NCBI GenBank assembly: GCA_964482235.1
Contig: CAYZWU010000012.1
Span: forward strand, 62,001-126,000
DNA: 64,000 nt
Source: CAYZWU01 sp964482235
Lineage (GTDB): Bacteria > Planctomycetota > B15-G4 > CAYZWU01
Reading direction: 5' to 3'
A model generated the notes under the pieces. It was not told the origin of the DNA and made no database searches. It saw only the letters and a program-made list of their open reading frames with translations. The translations under genes and the position numbers were made by a program. Positions 42,277-51,012 of the stretch are shown one piece after another; the stretch's first letter is position 1; the number at the start of each line of letters is the position of its first letter.

Positions 42277-43950
42277 ATGCCTTACCCCGAATCACTCAAG
42301 GAGCTCATCAAGAAGGTCATGGCCACGAGGCCCGATCGCGTCGAGCGGAAGAAGAAGGACGAGGAAGTCCCCTTCATGTCCCTGGATGAGCGCGGTGAGA
42401 TCCTCAAGAAGTTTCATCCCGACGCCAAGAACGAGGGCCGCCGGGAGATCCAGGTGGGCCCATCCAAGGGCTACCCGATCGCCCACGAGATGGTAAACCT
42501 CCTCGAGGCCCGCAGCCGCGTCGATCCCTCGCGGATCGATCTGGATCAGGTCGACTTCGAAACCGACGTCCTCGTGATCGGCGGCGGCGGAGCGGGAAGC
42601 GCGGCGGCCCTTCTTGCCCAGGAGCAGGGCGCCAAGGTGATCATGGCCACCAAGCTCAGGCACGGCGATGCCAACACCATGATGGCTGAAGGCGGCATCC
42701 AGGCAGCTACCAAGGGCGACAAGGACTCCCCGTCCGTCCACTACCTCGACGTGATGGGCGGCGGCCACTTCGTTAACGTCCCCGAGCTCGTGGAGACGCT
42801 TGTCACCGAGGCGCCGGACGTGATGCGCTGGCTCCTGGCCATGGGCGCCAACTTCGACAAGTTCGACGACGGCCGCCTGAAAAGCCTGCACGGCGGCGGC
42901 ACGAGCCGCAAGAGGATGCACTCGGCCAAGGACATCACCGGCGCCGAAATGATGCGCACCGTTCGCGACGAGGTCCGCAACCGGATCTCGGACATCAAGG
43001 TGATCGAGTTCTCCCCCGCCGTCGAGCTGATCCTCAACGAGCACGGCCACTGCGCCGGGGCCGTGCTCTTCAACCTTGAGACCGAGGAATACTTCATCGT
43101 GAAGGCCAAGGCCGTGGTCATGGCCACCGGCGGAAGCGGCCGCCTTCACATCCAGAACTTCATGACGACCAACCACTACGGTGCCACGGCCGACGGCATC
43201 GTGATGGCCTACCGCGCCGGCGTTCCCGTCTGCTTCCTCCATACGGTGCAGTACCACCCCACGGGAATCGTCTTCCCCGAGCAGGCCGAGGGTATCCTGA
43301 TCACCGAGAAGTTCCGCGGCGCGGGCGCCAACATCCTCAACATGAACGGCGATCAGTTCGTCAACGAGCGCGAGCCGCGCGACGTGGAAGCGGCCTCTTT
43401 CATCCGCGAGTGCGTGGAGCACAACCTCGGCGTCCCCACGCCGAGCGGGCGGTACGGTGTCTGGCTCGACAGCCCGATGATCGACGACCTCGAAGGCAAG
43501 GGATACGTGGAGAAGAACTTCCCCGGCAAGTACATCCTCTTCAAGAGATTCGGCATCGACATCGCCGAGGAGCCGATGCTCGTCTACCCGACGCTCCACT
43601 ACCAGAACGGCGGCCTGGAGTTCCAGTCCGACAGCACCACCTGCGTGCCCGGGCTCTTCGTGGCCGGCGAGGTGGGCGGCGGCATCCATGGCGAGAACCG
43701 ACTAATGGGCAACTCGCTCCTCGACATCATGGTCTTCGGCCGGATCGCCGGCAAGACCGCCGGTCTCTACGTCAAGGAAAGCGCCAAGGAAGGCGCGCTC
43801 AACGTCGAGCACGTGGCGAGCTTTCACAACGAGCTCGAGGCTGCCGGAGTGGGTCAGGATCGCGTGGCTCCCATGCTTCTCCCTGACTACACGCTGCAGC
43901 ACGTGAAGGAAAGACAGCTCACCTCTCACTACGTGGGCACGATCCGATGA
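42277..43950 (+). CDS. Flavoprotein subunit of a soluble fumarate reductase/succinate dehydrogenase
   Basis: 557 residues. FAD site VIGGGGAGSAAAL at about 100-112; HGGGTSRKRMH and HPTGIVF in the active-site region; HYQNGG and GEVGGGIHGENRLMGNSLLD are conserved SdhA/FrdA/NadB signatures. Where SdhA/FrdA have the His that binds FAD covalently (SHTVAAEGG), this protein has Asn133 (ANTMMAEGG), so FAD is predicted to be non-covalent, as in NadB and thiol:fumarate reductase. An unusual N-terminal extension of about 90 residues precedes the FAD domain. No membrane anchor gene is in the operon. Confidence 0.88.
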   Translation: MPYPESLKELIKKVMATRPDRVERKKKDEEVPFMSLDERGEILKKFHPDAKNEGRREIQVGPSKGYPIAHEMVNLLEARSRVDPSRIDLDQVDFETDVLVIGGGGAGSAAALLAQEQGAKVIMATKLRHGDANTMMAEGGIQAATKGDKDSPSVHYLDVMGGGHFVNVPELVETLVTEAPDVMRWLLAMGANFDKFDDGRLKSLHGGGTSRKRMHSAKDITGAEMMRTVRDEVRNRISDIKVIEFSPAVELILNEHGHCAGAVLFNLETEEYFIVKAKAVVMATGGSGRLHIQNFMTTNHYGATADGIVMAYRAGVPVCFLHTVQYHPTGIVFPEQAEGILITEKFRGAGANILNMNGDQFVNEREPRDVEAASFIRECVEHNLGVPTPSGRYGVWLDSPMIDDLEGKGYVEKNFPGKYILFKRFGIDIAEEPMLVYPTLHYQNGGLEFQSDSTTCVPGLFVAGEVGGGIHGENRLMGNSLLDIMVFGRIAGKTAGLYVKESAKEGALNVEHVASFHNELEAAGVGQDRVAPMLLPDYTLQHVKERQLTSHYVGTIR

Positions 43951-43956
43951 GGGAAA

Positions 43957-44041
43957 GACGCGGCCTCCGGCCGCATCGGGACGCGGCTCCGGCCGCATCG
44001 GGACGCGGCTCCGGCCGCATCGGGACGCGGCTCCGGCCGCA
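43957..44041. repeat. 22-bp GC-rich tandem repeat cut by the assembly gap
   Basis: About four units of a 22-bp sequence containing GACGCGGCTCCGGCCGCATC start at 43957, 43980, 44002 and 44024 (the first unit is 23 bp). Matching sequence resumes after the N run (TCGGGATGCGGCC at 44142), so the array continues across the gap and its copy number is unknown. Confidence 0.85.
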
Positions 44042-44141
44042 NNNNNNNNNNNNNNNNNNNNNNNNNNNNNNNNNNNNNNNNNNNNNNNNNNNNNNNNNNN
44101 NNNNNNNNNNNNNNNNNNNNNNNNNNNNNNNNNNNNNNNNN
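44042..44141. other. Assembly gap of 100 N
   Basis: Exactly 100 N, a conventional scaffold gap size, inside the 22-bp tandem repeat. True length is unknown. Confidence 0.98.
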
Positions 44142-44211
44142 TCGGGATGCGGCCTTCCGCTGCACCGGAAAGCGCCTTCCGTCTGGAGCCGGGCGGAAGG
44201 CAAAATGAAGC

Positions 44212-44248
44212 AAAAAAAAACACGCTGCATGACAGCGTGTTTTTTTTT
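44212..44248. terminator. Bidirectional intrinsic terminator
   Basis: CACGCTG-CATGA-CAGCGTG flanked by A9 on the left and T9 on the right works in both directions. It ends the fumarate reductase operon on + and the RRM gene on -. Confidence 0.88.
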
Positions 44249-44272
44249 TAGCTTTCGATTTTCACAATCGCA

Positions 44273-44569
44273 TTACCAGGAGGGACGTCCCTGTCCGCCC
44301 CCGCGCCGATCGCCGCGATCGCCGCGCTCTCTGGCAACGTTGACCCTGAGGCTGCGTCCGCCGAAGTCGCTCCCGTCAAGCGCCTCGATCGCTGAGCCGG
44401 CCTCGCCGTCGTCCGACATCTCGACAAAGCCGAATCCCCTGGGACGGCCCGTCTCGCGGTCCGTGATCAGCTTGACCGACTGCACGGCGCCGTGCTGCTC
44501 GAAGAGCTCGCGGATATCGTCCTCGGTAGAAGTGTAAGGCAGATTCCCGACATAGATTGTCTTCACCAT
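44273..44569 (-). CDS. RRM-type RNA-binding protein
   Basis: 98 residues: one RNA recognition motif with RNP2 IYVGNL and RNP1 RGFGFVEM, then an Arg/Gly-rich tail (RGDRGDRRGGGQGR). Such proteins in bacteria bind single-stranded RNA and are often cold-induced. It is monocistronic, ends at the bidirectional terminator, and has a long upstream region. Confidence 0.92.
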   Translation of the reverse strand: MVKTIYVGNLPYTSTEDDIRELFEQHGAVQSVKLITDRETGRPRGFGFVEMSDDGEAGSAIEALDGSDFGGRSLRVNVARERGDRGDRRGGGQGRPSW

Positions 44570-44902
44570 TTCCTGAAACTCCTCAAAATCTCGACACTGC
44601 TCACCGGGCTGGAGCGGTGCTCAGTATCGGCCCGGACGGGCCTGAACAAAACGCCTTCCATGCGTCTGGGAATCGCCGCGATCTTAAGGCAGGACATGAG
44701 TGAAGTGATGCTGCTCTCGATCATCCGCAATCAAAACGCTGGAAAAGCCTCAGTTGAACCGCAACCTCTCAAGTGGAAACCGCGGAAACCAGGATCGCCT
44801 TCTTCCTTCTATTCGAGGAACAAAACTCTCCGCAAAAAATGAATTTTTACCCCGAATCCATTTAAAGTCAAGCCCCAAAACCGCTCCGGATCAGCTAGCT
44901 CA
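44570..44902. other. Intergenic region upstream of the RRM gene
   Basis: 333 bases with no supported gene. It should contain the RRM gene's promoter and a possible long leader; no clear structural element was assigned. Confidence 0.35.
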
Positions 44903-45661
44903 TCACGATCTCATGTACGAGGCTCCATTGATATCGACGATGGCACCGGTCATGTAATCGGCGCGCGCCGAAGCGAGAAACCGGATGACCTCCGCCACCT
45001 CCTCGGGGCGTGCCACACGTCCGAGGGGACTCTGGTTCCGGATCTCGTCCCCTTCAGGGCCGTTCAGCATGTCGGCAGCCATCTCCGTGTCCACGAATCC
45101 GGGAGCCACAACGAAAACGAAGATGTTGTGCCCGGCCAGGGACCTGGCCAGCGACTGGCTCATGGAATTCAGGCCGGCCTTGCTCGCACCGTAAGCCGGC
45201 GCATCGGGTTCTCCCCGGAATGCGCCGCGCGACGAGACATTCACGATGCGGCCGCCCCCCCGCGACAGCATCGCGCGAACGGCCCAGTAGGTCACATTGG
45301 CCGGACCGAGCAGGTTGAGGGCAACGGTGCGGTCCCACGCATCGAGCCACTTCTCGAAATCGACCTTGTCCAGGGGATGCTCCTCGAACAGCCCTGCATT
45401 GTTCACCACCACGTCGAGGGATCCCGCATTCTCGACGGCCGCATCGACGACCTTGCGGGCCTGCTGCGGATCCGACAGATCCGCCTGCACGAGGATGTGC
45501 CCCTTTCCGGGCAGAGCTGCCAGCGTGCTCTCGGCAGCCTTCAGATCACGATTGAAATGAACGGCGACCTTTGCCCCCTCCTCGGCAAAAGCGCGCGCCG
45601 CGGCGCGGCCGATGCCGCGCGACGCACCTGTGACTACAACCGATTTCGCTTGAAAATCCAT
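44903..45661 (-). CDS. Short-chain dehydrogenase/reductase (FabG-like)
   Basis: 252 residues. NAD(P) site TGASRGIGRAAA, NNAG at about 88-91, catalytic Ser in VSSRGA and Tyr/Lys in YGASKAG, and the PGFVDTEM loop. Classical SDR length. AAGGAGGG precedes the ATG. Substrate unknown; FabG or a sugar/alcohol dehydrogenase are possible. Follows the EamA gene by 33 bases. Confidence 0.85.
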   Translation of the reverse strand: MDFQAKSVVVTGASRGIGRAAARAFAEEGAKVAVHFNRDLKAAESTLAALPGKGHILVQADLSDPQQARKVVDAAVENAGSLDVVVNNAGLFEEHPLDKVDFEKWLDAWDRTVALNLLGPANVTYWAVRAMLSRGGGRIVNVSSRGAFRGEPDAPAYGASKAGLNSMSQSLARSLAGHNIFVFVVAPGFVDTEMAADMLNGPEGDEIRNQSPLGRVARPEEVAEVIRFLASARADYMTGAIVDINGASYMRS

Positions 45662-45694
45662 CGATTCCCTCCTTGCCGGTCGAACGCCTTGGAG

Positions 45695-46543
45695 TCACCG
45701 CCTCCTCACCGCAACGAAAGTCGTCAGGACAATTATAAGCCCGCCGGCCGCGGTCCTCAATGCGGGGATCTCTCTCAGCAGGACCAGGGCGAGCAGGATG
45801 CCGTAGACCGGCTCGAGACAGGCGATGAGGCTGGCCAGCTGGGCCTTGATCCTCGTGAGCGCTTGAATGAAAAGAACGTGGGCCAGGGCGGTGCAGAAGA
45901 TCCCCAGCAGGGCCAGCAGAAAAAACTCGCCCGCCGTGGGAAGAACGGGATCGACGAGAAAGAACGGCACGAGGGCGAGAGCCGCAAAGGAGTTCTGGTA
46001 GGAGGCGATGACGAGGGGCGAGTAGGTCTTCACGTAGCTGCGGTTCAGGAGCTGGATCAGGGCGAAGGTGAAGCCGGACAGCGTTCCCCAAAAGACCCCG
46101 AGGGTCACCTCGTTCGCCATGTCGAAGACCGGGACGATCAGGCCGAGGCCGAGAGCCACCAGCAGGGCCGTCACGACGTCGAAGGCGCGCAGGCGTTCAC
46201 GGAAGAAGAGCGGCTCCAGGAAGGTGGAAAAGATCGGGAACGTGGAGTAGGTCAGAAGTCCGATTGCCACGGAGGAGATCTGGATCGAGAGGAAGAAAGC
46301 TGTCCAGTGGAAAGCGAGGACCGCTCCCGAAAGAGCCAGTATCCAGCGATCCTTCGCGGCGCGGAGGGCCAGCGGCGTCTTCATCGCCCGAGCGGCGAGA
46401 AAGAGAGCCGCGGCGCCGAAGGAGACGCGGCCGAGAACGATCACCGACGGATCGAGATGAATCAGTTTTCCGAAGAGGCCGGCCAGCCCGAAGAGCAGCA
46501 CGGCGAAGTGGATCCCCACGAGCCTCTCGGGTCTGCCGGCCAT
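45695..46543 (-). CDS. EamA/DMT-family transporter
   Basis: 282 residues, ten hydrophobic segments in two EamA halves, each ending in a conserved pattern (second half: LEPVYGILLALVLLREIPALR). Drug/metabolite exporter or amino-acid-type exporter in the inner membrane; substrate unknown. Its ATG overlaps the stop of the HD gene by one base, so the two are translationally coupled. Confidence 0.85.
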   Translation of the reverse strand: MAGRPERLVGIHFAVLLFGLAGLFGKLIHLDPSVIVLGRVSFGAAALFLAARAMKTPLALRAAKDRWILALSGAVLAFHWTAFFLSIQISSVAIGLLTYSTFPIFSTFLEPLFFRERLRAFDVVTALLVALGLGLIVPVFDMANEVTLGVFWGTLSGFTFALIQLLNRSYVKTYSPLVIASYQNSFAALALVPFFLVDPVLPTAGEFFLLALLGIFCTALAHVLFIQALTRIKAQLASLIACLEPVYGILLALVLLREIPALRTAAGGLIIVLTTFVAVRRR

Positions 46544-47139
46544 CAGAAACCCGCTCTCAGGGATTCGATCTTCAGGAGAAGATCCCTGAGATCGCGGTCC
46601 GACACGGACAAATCGGCGGAGCGGAAGAACTCCGAGAGATCGGCCAGCTGCTGGGCCTCGTAGATACCGGCCTGGAGAGCCATCTCGAGCTTGTCCACCT
46701 GCCGCACGAAGCGGGACTCCGCGCTTTCGCCCCGGACGTACTCTTCCCAGAGAGCCTTGTATTCCCCGCCTGAAGGAAGCTTGGACAGGACGCGGTCGAT
46801 CGACTCCCGCTCGAGCCGCTCCTTCTCCTTTGCATCCACGTCGTCGCGCGGGGTCAGGTCGCCGGCATGGATCTCGCCGAAATCGTGGACAAGAGCCATG
46901 CGGAGCACCTTGAGCAGGTCAAGCCCGTCCTCATGCCTCCCGGCGAGAACCATGGAGAGCACCGCCACACCGAAAGTATGCTCCGCCACGGTCTCGCACC
47001 GTTCTCTCCCGATCCCGCGCTCGAGCCAGCCCTGGCGATAGAGCTGCTTGAGGTGGGCCATTTCGAAGAACGCTTCCACGAGCGGACCGGAATCCGTTCC
47101 GGCAAGAAGCTCCGCAGGATTTTCCGCCTTCGCCTTCAT
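46543..47139 (-). CDS. HD-domain hydrolase (YfbR/HDDC2-like)
   Basis: 198 residues. HD metal residues: His in TVAEHTFG, HD pair in ALVHDFGEI, and Asp in QVDKLE. The size and the R...EHT...HD...D layout match YfbR/HDDC2-type 5'-deoxynucleotidases, so dephosphorylation of deoxynucleoside monophosphates is the best guess. Confidence 0.82.
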   Translation of the reverse strand: MKAKAENPAELLAGTDSGPLVEAFFEMAHLKQLYRQGWLERGIGRERCETVAEHTFGVAVLSMVLAGRHEDGLDLLKVLRMALVHDFGEIHAGDLTPRDDVDAKEKERLERESIDRVLSKLPSGGEYKALWEEYVRGESAESRFVRQVDKLEMALQAGIYEAQQLADLSEFFRSADLSVSDRDLRDLLLKIESLRAGF

Positions 47140-47184
47140 CTTCTTATCGATCCCTGGAGAATACCTCGCCGCCGGCCGGCTCGC

Positions 47185-47700
47185 TCACCCTTTCCGCCCG
47201 CTGGAGAGAAAGGAGCTCGGGGATAGGAAGCGGAACATGTTCGAAAGCCTCCGGATCCTGTCCGGCTGAGCCCCGCTCTTCTGCTCGAGGCCGGCCAGCT
47301 CCATCTCGCACTCGGTGAAGTATGCGGCAGCGGCCGTATTCCTCTCCTCGTCATTGTCGAACTGCTTCCTGATCGTGCCCAGCTCCCCGGAGTCGAGCCA
47401 GACGCCTGCGCACCCGGGGCACTCGTCCACCTCCACCTGGTGCTTGACGCTGAAGAAATGACGCATCATCACGATGTCGACGCAACGCGGGCAGCTCCGC
47501 CTCTTCTCGTGATCCACCACGATGCTCTCGTTCCGTTCCACCTCGAGTAGCAGCTCGCCGACGGACTCATGGGGCTCGTCGAACTTCCTCAGCTCGTACT
47601 GATCGAACCAGATTCCTCCGCAGTGCCCTCCGCACACATCGACCCTGATGTCGCCCATTGATACTACCTGAAGCTGATTGCCGCACGCCGGACATTCCAT
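47185..47700 (-). CDS. Protein with two zf-TFIIB zinc ribbons
   Basis: 171 residues. Two zf-TFIIB type ribbons: CPACGNQL...CGGHCGGIWFDQYEL and CPRCVDIVM...CPGCAGVWLDSGEL. GGGAGGG precedes the ATG. Function of this family is not established. Upstream of the HD gene by 45 bases on the same strand. Confidence 0.8.
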   Translation of the reverse strand: MECPACGNQLQVVSMGDIRVDVCGGHCGGIWFDQYELRKFDEPHESVGELLLEVERNESIVVDHEKRRSCPRCVDIVMMRHFFSVKHQVEVDECPGCAGVWLDSGELGTIRKQFDNDEERNTAAAAYFTECEMELAGLEQKSGAQPDRIRRLSNMFRFLSPSSFLSSGRKG

Positions 47701-47787
47701 CGATCCCTCCCTTCGCTCGAAAAGGTCTGACTCCTTCCGCGCCGCCGCATCGATGCTCTTTGCCTCGATTTCCTCTGCCTGGCAGGC

Positions 47788-48726
47788 TCACGGTTTCCTC
47801 ACGGCAAGGAGCCGGCTCGGCTCTCTGCCGATGCCGATGATCTTCAGGTAATCGGCATAAACCTCCACGATGGCGTAGGCCGTTTCTTTTTCCGTCTCCA
47901 CCATGCCGTGAAAGGTGATGTAGTGGACACCGGCCATTCCGGCGTAGTTGCCGTGATGGTTGTGGCCGTTCATGTAGGCCGCAACGCATCGGGACGATTC
48001 GATGACCTCGATCAACTCCGCGCAGTTCCAGAGGTTGTGCACGTTGGGAGGATGAAGGGGAAAGTGGCAGAAGACGATCACCTTCTCTTTGGCCGCTTCC
48101 GCCCTGGCGAGCACCCCCTCGAGCCAGGCGAGCTGCTTTTCGCCCACACCGCCGTTCCATGTCATGGCCTGGGGCCGGCCTTCCGTCTTCACCTTCTGGA
48201 AGAGGGCTTTCGCCTCCTCGTGCCGCCCTTCCCCCGCCGCCGTCGCGTGGAAGCTCAGGTCGTTGCCGTCGAGGACCACGAAGCGCCACGATCCGCGGGC
48301 GAAATCGTAATACCTGACGGGAAGGCCGAGCTTCCGGGGGACGTTCTCCTTCTCTTCGGGAAGCACGGAATATTCGTGATTCCCGAGAACGTGATGCCGC
48401 GGCGCCTCGAGCTCGTCGAAGATCGGCAGGACCTTGTCGAAGCTCGACAGGTCGCGATCGATGAAGTCGCCGAGCTGGATCACGAAGGCGAGATCCCGGG
48501 TGTTGAGGTCGCGCACGCAGCGCTCGAGCTTCTCCGGCGATTGACGATAGAAACGGCTCCCGCTCGCTTCATGATCGCAGTACTGGACATCGGCGATCAC
48601 GGCAAAGGAGAAATCGGGTTTCTTCCCTGCCTCCCCCTCGGTTCCGACGGCCCGCGCCGTGAAGAGAAAGGCGAGGAGGATCAAGAGGATCAGGGAGTGC
48701 TCCTTCCGGTTCATCTTCCCGATCAT
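47788..48726 (-). CDS. Exported calcineurin-like phosphoesterase resembling ADP-ribose/CDP-alcohol diphosphatase
   Basis: 312 residues from ATG 48726. A signal peptide or anchor (residues about 10-25) is followed by metallophosphoesterase motifs: FAVIADVQYCDHE (first Asp), QLGDFIDR, GNHEY, CHFPLHPP and GHNHHGNY. ADVQY plus a following RYYR-like SRFYRQSPEKL resembles ADPRM-type Mn-dependent ADP-ribose/CDP-alcohol diphosphatase. Export is unusual for that group. Its ATG overlaps the stop of the preceding gene by four bases. Confidence 0.78.
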   Translation of the reverse strand: MIGKMNRKEHSLILLILLAFLFTARAVGTEGEAGKKPDFSFAVIADVQYCDHEASGSRFYRQSPEKLERCVRDLNTRDLAFVIQLGDFIDRDLSSFDKVLPIFDELEAPRHHVLGNHEYSVLPEEKENVPRKLGLPVRYYDFARGSWRFVVLDGNDLSFHATAAGEGRHEEAKALFQKVKTEGRPQAMTWNGGVGEKQLAWLEGVLARAEAAKEKVIVFCHFPLHPPNVHNLWNCAELIEVIESSRCVAAYMNGHNHHGNYAGMAGVHYITFHGMVETEKETAYAIVEVYADYLKIIGIGREPSRLLAVRKP

Positions 48727-49184
48727 GGCTGCTCCGAAGGAGGCTCTTCCTCGGCCGGCTGCCGGGGGCCGAATATCTGCGGATCGGCAGGCGCGGCAAA
48801 GGCCTTGCCGTATTCGATCTCCCCCTCGCCGCTCAGCGTGTAGGGGAAGAAGACCTCGATGCACATCCCTTCGGCGTCCTCGAGGGAGACGCGCACGGCA
48901 TCGGTGTCCTCATCGCAGCCCGGCGGCTTGACAGCCACTCCCGCGATCAAGGCAACGGCCTTGTAGTTCCCCTTCTTCACGGCCTGGCGCAAGGTGGTCC
49001 TGAGGAGCTCGACCAGGTCTTCCGTGGTCGCAGCGGGGCCTTCCTTCTCGCCGCCGACGAACTGGATCTCATCTTTTGCCGTCAATCCTCCCCCGTAAGG
49101 GTACAGCTCGCCGTACTTCTTGAGAATCGCCTCCCCCATGGGGAGCAGCCCCCTCATCAAGCCATCGAGCTCGGCTTTGGACAT
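48723..49184 (-). CDS. Conserved-type protein of unknown function
   Basis: 153 residues from ATG 49184, fixed by AAGGAAGGAG upstream. No signal peptide. Sequence has MGEAILKKYGELYPYGG and an acidic C-terminus ending in Pro/Glu-rich residues. I do not recognise a named family. Translationally coupled to the phosphoesterase. Confidence 0.6.
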   Translation of the reverse strand: MSKAELDGLMRGLLPMGEAILKKYGELYPYGGGLTAKDEIQFVGGEKEGPAATTEDLVELLRTTLRQAVKKGNYKAVALIAGVAVKPPGCDEDTDAVRVSLEDAEGMCIEVFFPYTLSGEGEIEYGKAFAAPADPQIFGPRQPAEEEPPSEQP

Positions 49185-49277
49185 GAAAAGCTCCTTCCTT
49201 TCAGTTGTTTTGTTTTTCCGGCAGCCGGCCGTCATGCAGCCTCTGTTCGGGCACTTGGGCTGCGCCGGCGCTCCATC

Positions 49278-50225
49278 CTATCCGCAGCCACGTCCGGCTG
49301 CAATAGCGGCACAGAGCGCTGCCACATCCCCCAGCCGCTCCCCCAGAGCAGCAGGCACCACCCGGCATGCGGACACGGCGCCGGGAAGAGCCTCTCTTGC
49401 CATCTCCTCGCACGCCGGCTTCAGCACGAGGTCGCCGAGACGAACGGCCAGGGAGCCGATGACAATGACCTCGGGATTGAGGATGTCGAGAAGTACGGCG
49501 AGTCCGCGGCCCAGGTAACGCGCCACTTCGAAGAAGACGGCCAGGGCTTCCCGATCTCCCCGCGCCGCCAGATCGGCCAGGTCGCGCACCACCGGTTCCG
49601 CCTCTCCCCAGCGTCGAGGGAAGAGAAATGCGGCCAGGCGGCTTATCCCCGTCCCGGAACAGAACGACTCCCACGATCCGGTTTTCCCGAAAGCCACGGG
49701 GCCTTTCTCGGAAAGGCGGAGATGGCCCACCTCCCCGGCCAGGAAGTTCGTGCCGCGATAGAGCCGGCCGTCGAGGATCAGCCCGCCGCCGAATCCTGTC
49801 CCCATGGTCAGGAAGATCACGTTGCGGGCCCCTTGCCCCGCCCCGAACCACCACTCCGCCAGCGCGCCCGTGTTGCCGTCGTGCTCGATGAACACGGGCA
49901 GGCCGAACCGTTCGGCCAGCATCGCTTTCAACGGGATCGCATCCCAGCCCGGCAGGTTGGGCGGAGAGAGGATCATCCCCTTCTCCACGTCCATGGGGCC
50001 GCCGATGGAGACGGAGAGGCAGGATGGCGGCCGACCGTTCTTCCCGGCACGGTCCCGAACCGTCCCGGCCGCCTCGCAGAGCTCGGCAAAGGTCGGTTCG
50101 AATCCCCGTTCCGAGCGCGTGGCGAACTGAACCCGGTCAAAAATCCGGCCGTCGTGGTCTCCCAGAACGACGGCGGTCTTGGTCCCGCCGATGTCGAGAC
50201 CCAGGATGTGATCCCCTCCCGGCAT
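49278..50225 (-). CDS. ROK-family sugar kinase, zinc motif degenerate
   Basis: 315 residues. ATP-binding DIGGTKTAVVLGD, NDxN-like HDGNTGALAEWWFG, MGTGFGGGLI and EVGHLRL. In ROK enzymes the GH is followed by CxCGxxGC; here the same region reads VAFGKTGSWE, so the zinc-ligand cysteines are lost while the catalytic Asp (EHDGN) is kept. Cytosolic glucose or N-acetylhexosamine kinase is likely. Ends next to the SUI1 gene. Confidence 0.88.
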   Translation of the reverse strand: MPGGDHILGLDIGGTKTAVVLGDHDGRIFDRVQFATRSERGFEPTFAELCEAAGTVRDRAGKNGRPPSCLSVSIGGPMDVEKGMILSPPNLPGWDAIPLKAMLAERFGLPVFIEHDGNTGALAEWWFGAGQGARNVIFLTMGTGFGGGLILDGRLYRGTNFLAGEVGHLRLSEKGPVAFGKTGSWESFCSGTGISRLAAFLFPRRWGEAEPVVRDLADLAARGDREALAVFFEVARYLGRGLAVLLDILNPEVIVIGSLAVRLGDLVLKPACEEMAREALPGAVSACRVVPAALGERLGDVAALCAAIAAGRGCG

Positions 50226-50226
50226 C

Positions 50227-50595
50227 CTATCCCCCCGAGACCTTGACAGTCCAGCCCCGCTCTTCCAGCAGATCGGTCACGAGGACGTGGAAGTCGCCCT
50301 GGATCTCGATGGCGCGGCCGCTGACCGTTCCACCCGAGCCGCATTTCTTCTTGAGCTGGCCGGCCAGGTCCTTCATCTCGGCCGACGCGAGAGGTAGGCC
50401 GGTGATCACGGTGACGGTCTTGCCCTTTCGCCCCTTTGCCTGACGGGACACCCGGACGATCCCGTCCCAGTCCCCGGGCTCCTCCTCTTCGCGGCAGCTG
50501 CACCGGGCCACCGGCTGTTCGCAGGCGGGACAGATCCTGCCGTGGGCCGTCGAGTAGACGGTGCCTTTGTTTCCGTCGGGATTCTTCTTCTTCAT
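50227..50595 (-). CDS. yciH: Translation initiation factor eIF1/SUI1-like protein (YciH)
   Basis: 122 residues from ATG 50595. N-terminal four-cysteine zinc-type region (CPACEQPVARCSC), then the SUI1 domain: GRKGKTVTVITGLPL, LKKKCGSGGTV and IEIQGDF near the end. Bacterial YciH-type proteins influence initiation fidelity. One base separates its stop from the ROK start. Confidence 0.88.
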   Translation of the reverse strand: MKKKNPDGNKGTVYSTAHGRICPACEQPVARCSCREEEEPGDWDGIVRVSRQAKGRKGKTVTVITGLPLASAEMKDLAGQLKKKCGSGGTVSGRAIEIQGDFHVLVTDLLEERGWTVKVSGG

Positions 50596-51012
50596 CAGGG
50601 CTCCGGATCGAAGCAGGTCGTCTCGTCCAGCAATCCGGGCTCGCGCGAGAGAAACGCACGTCGAGCCCGCCCGCCTCTGCCCGATCATTAAAGCACCGCC
50701 CGGCATCATACTGAACAGAATCATCGGAATTCGATTCTATTCGAGGCTGCCCCGATGACGGGCACGCCGCACTCGCCCGATAAAAAACCGTTTTTCCATC
50801 GTGACGCGATCGCGCGGAACACGCTTCTCCAGTAGAGAACAACGAATCGATCCAGCAACATTCGAACAGATGATGACGCCGCGGCCGGAATCATCGGAAG
50901 ATTTACAGGGCTGCCGGTCCGGATCGTTCCCTGCCCCGCCGAAGGGTGCAGCGAGCCGGACCCGAGCCACGGATAGATAGAGAAAATCCCGAACTGACAA
51001 GGAGCAAGGATC
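50596..51012. other. 417-bp divergent intergenic region
   Basis: Between the SUI1 start on - and the beta-helix gene on +. No supported gene; open frames on - here are unrelated to known families. AAGGAGCAAGG immediately before 51013 is the ribosome binding site of the beta-helix gene. Confidence 0.4.

Noticed and set aside
43957..44160. CRISPR array
   Set aside because: The 22-bp units are contiguous, with no spacers and no cas genes nearby.
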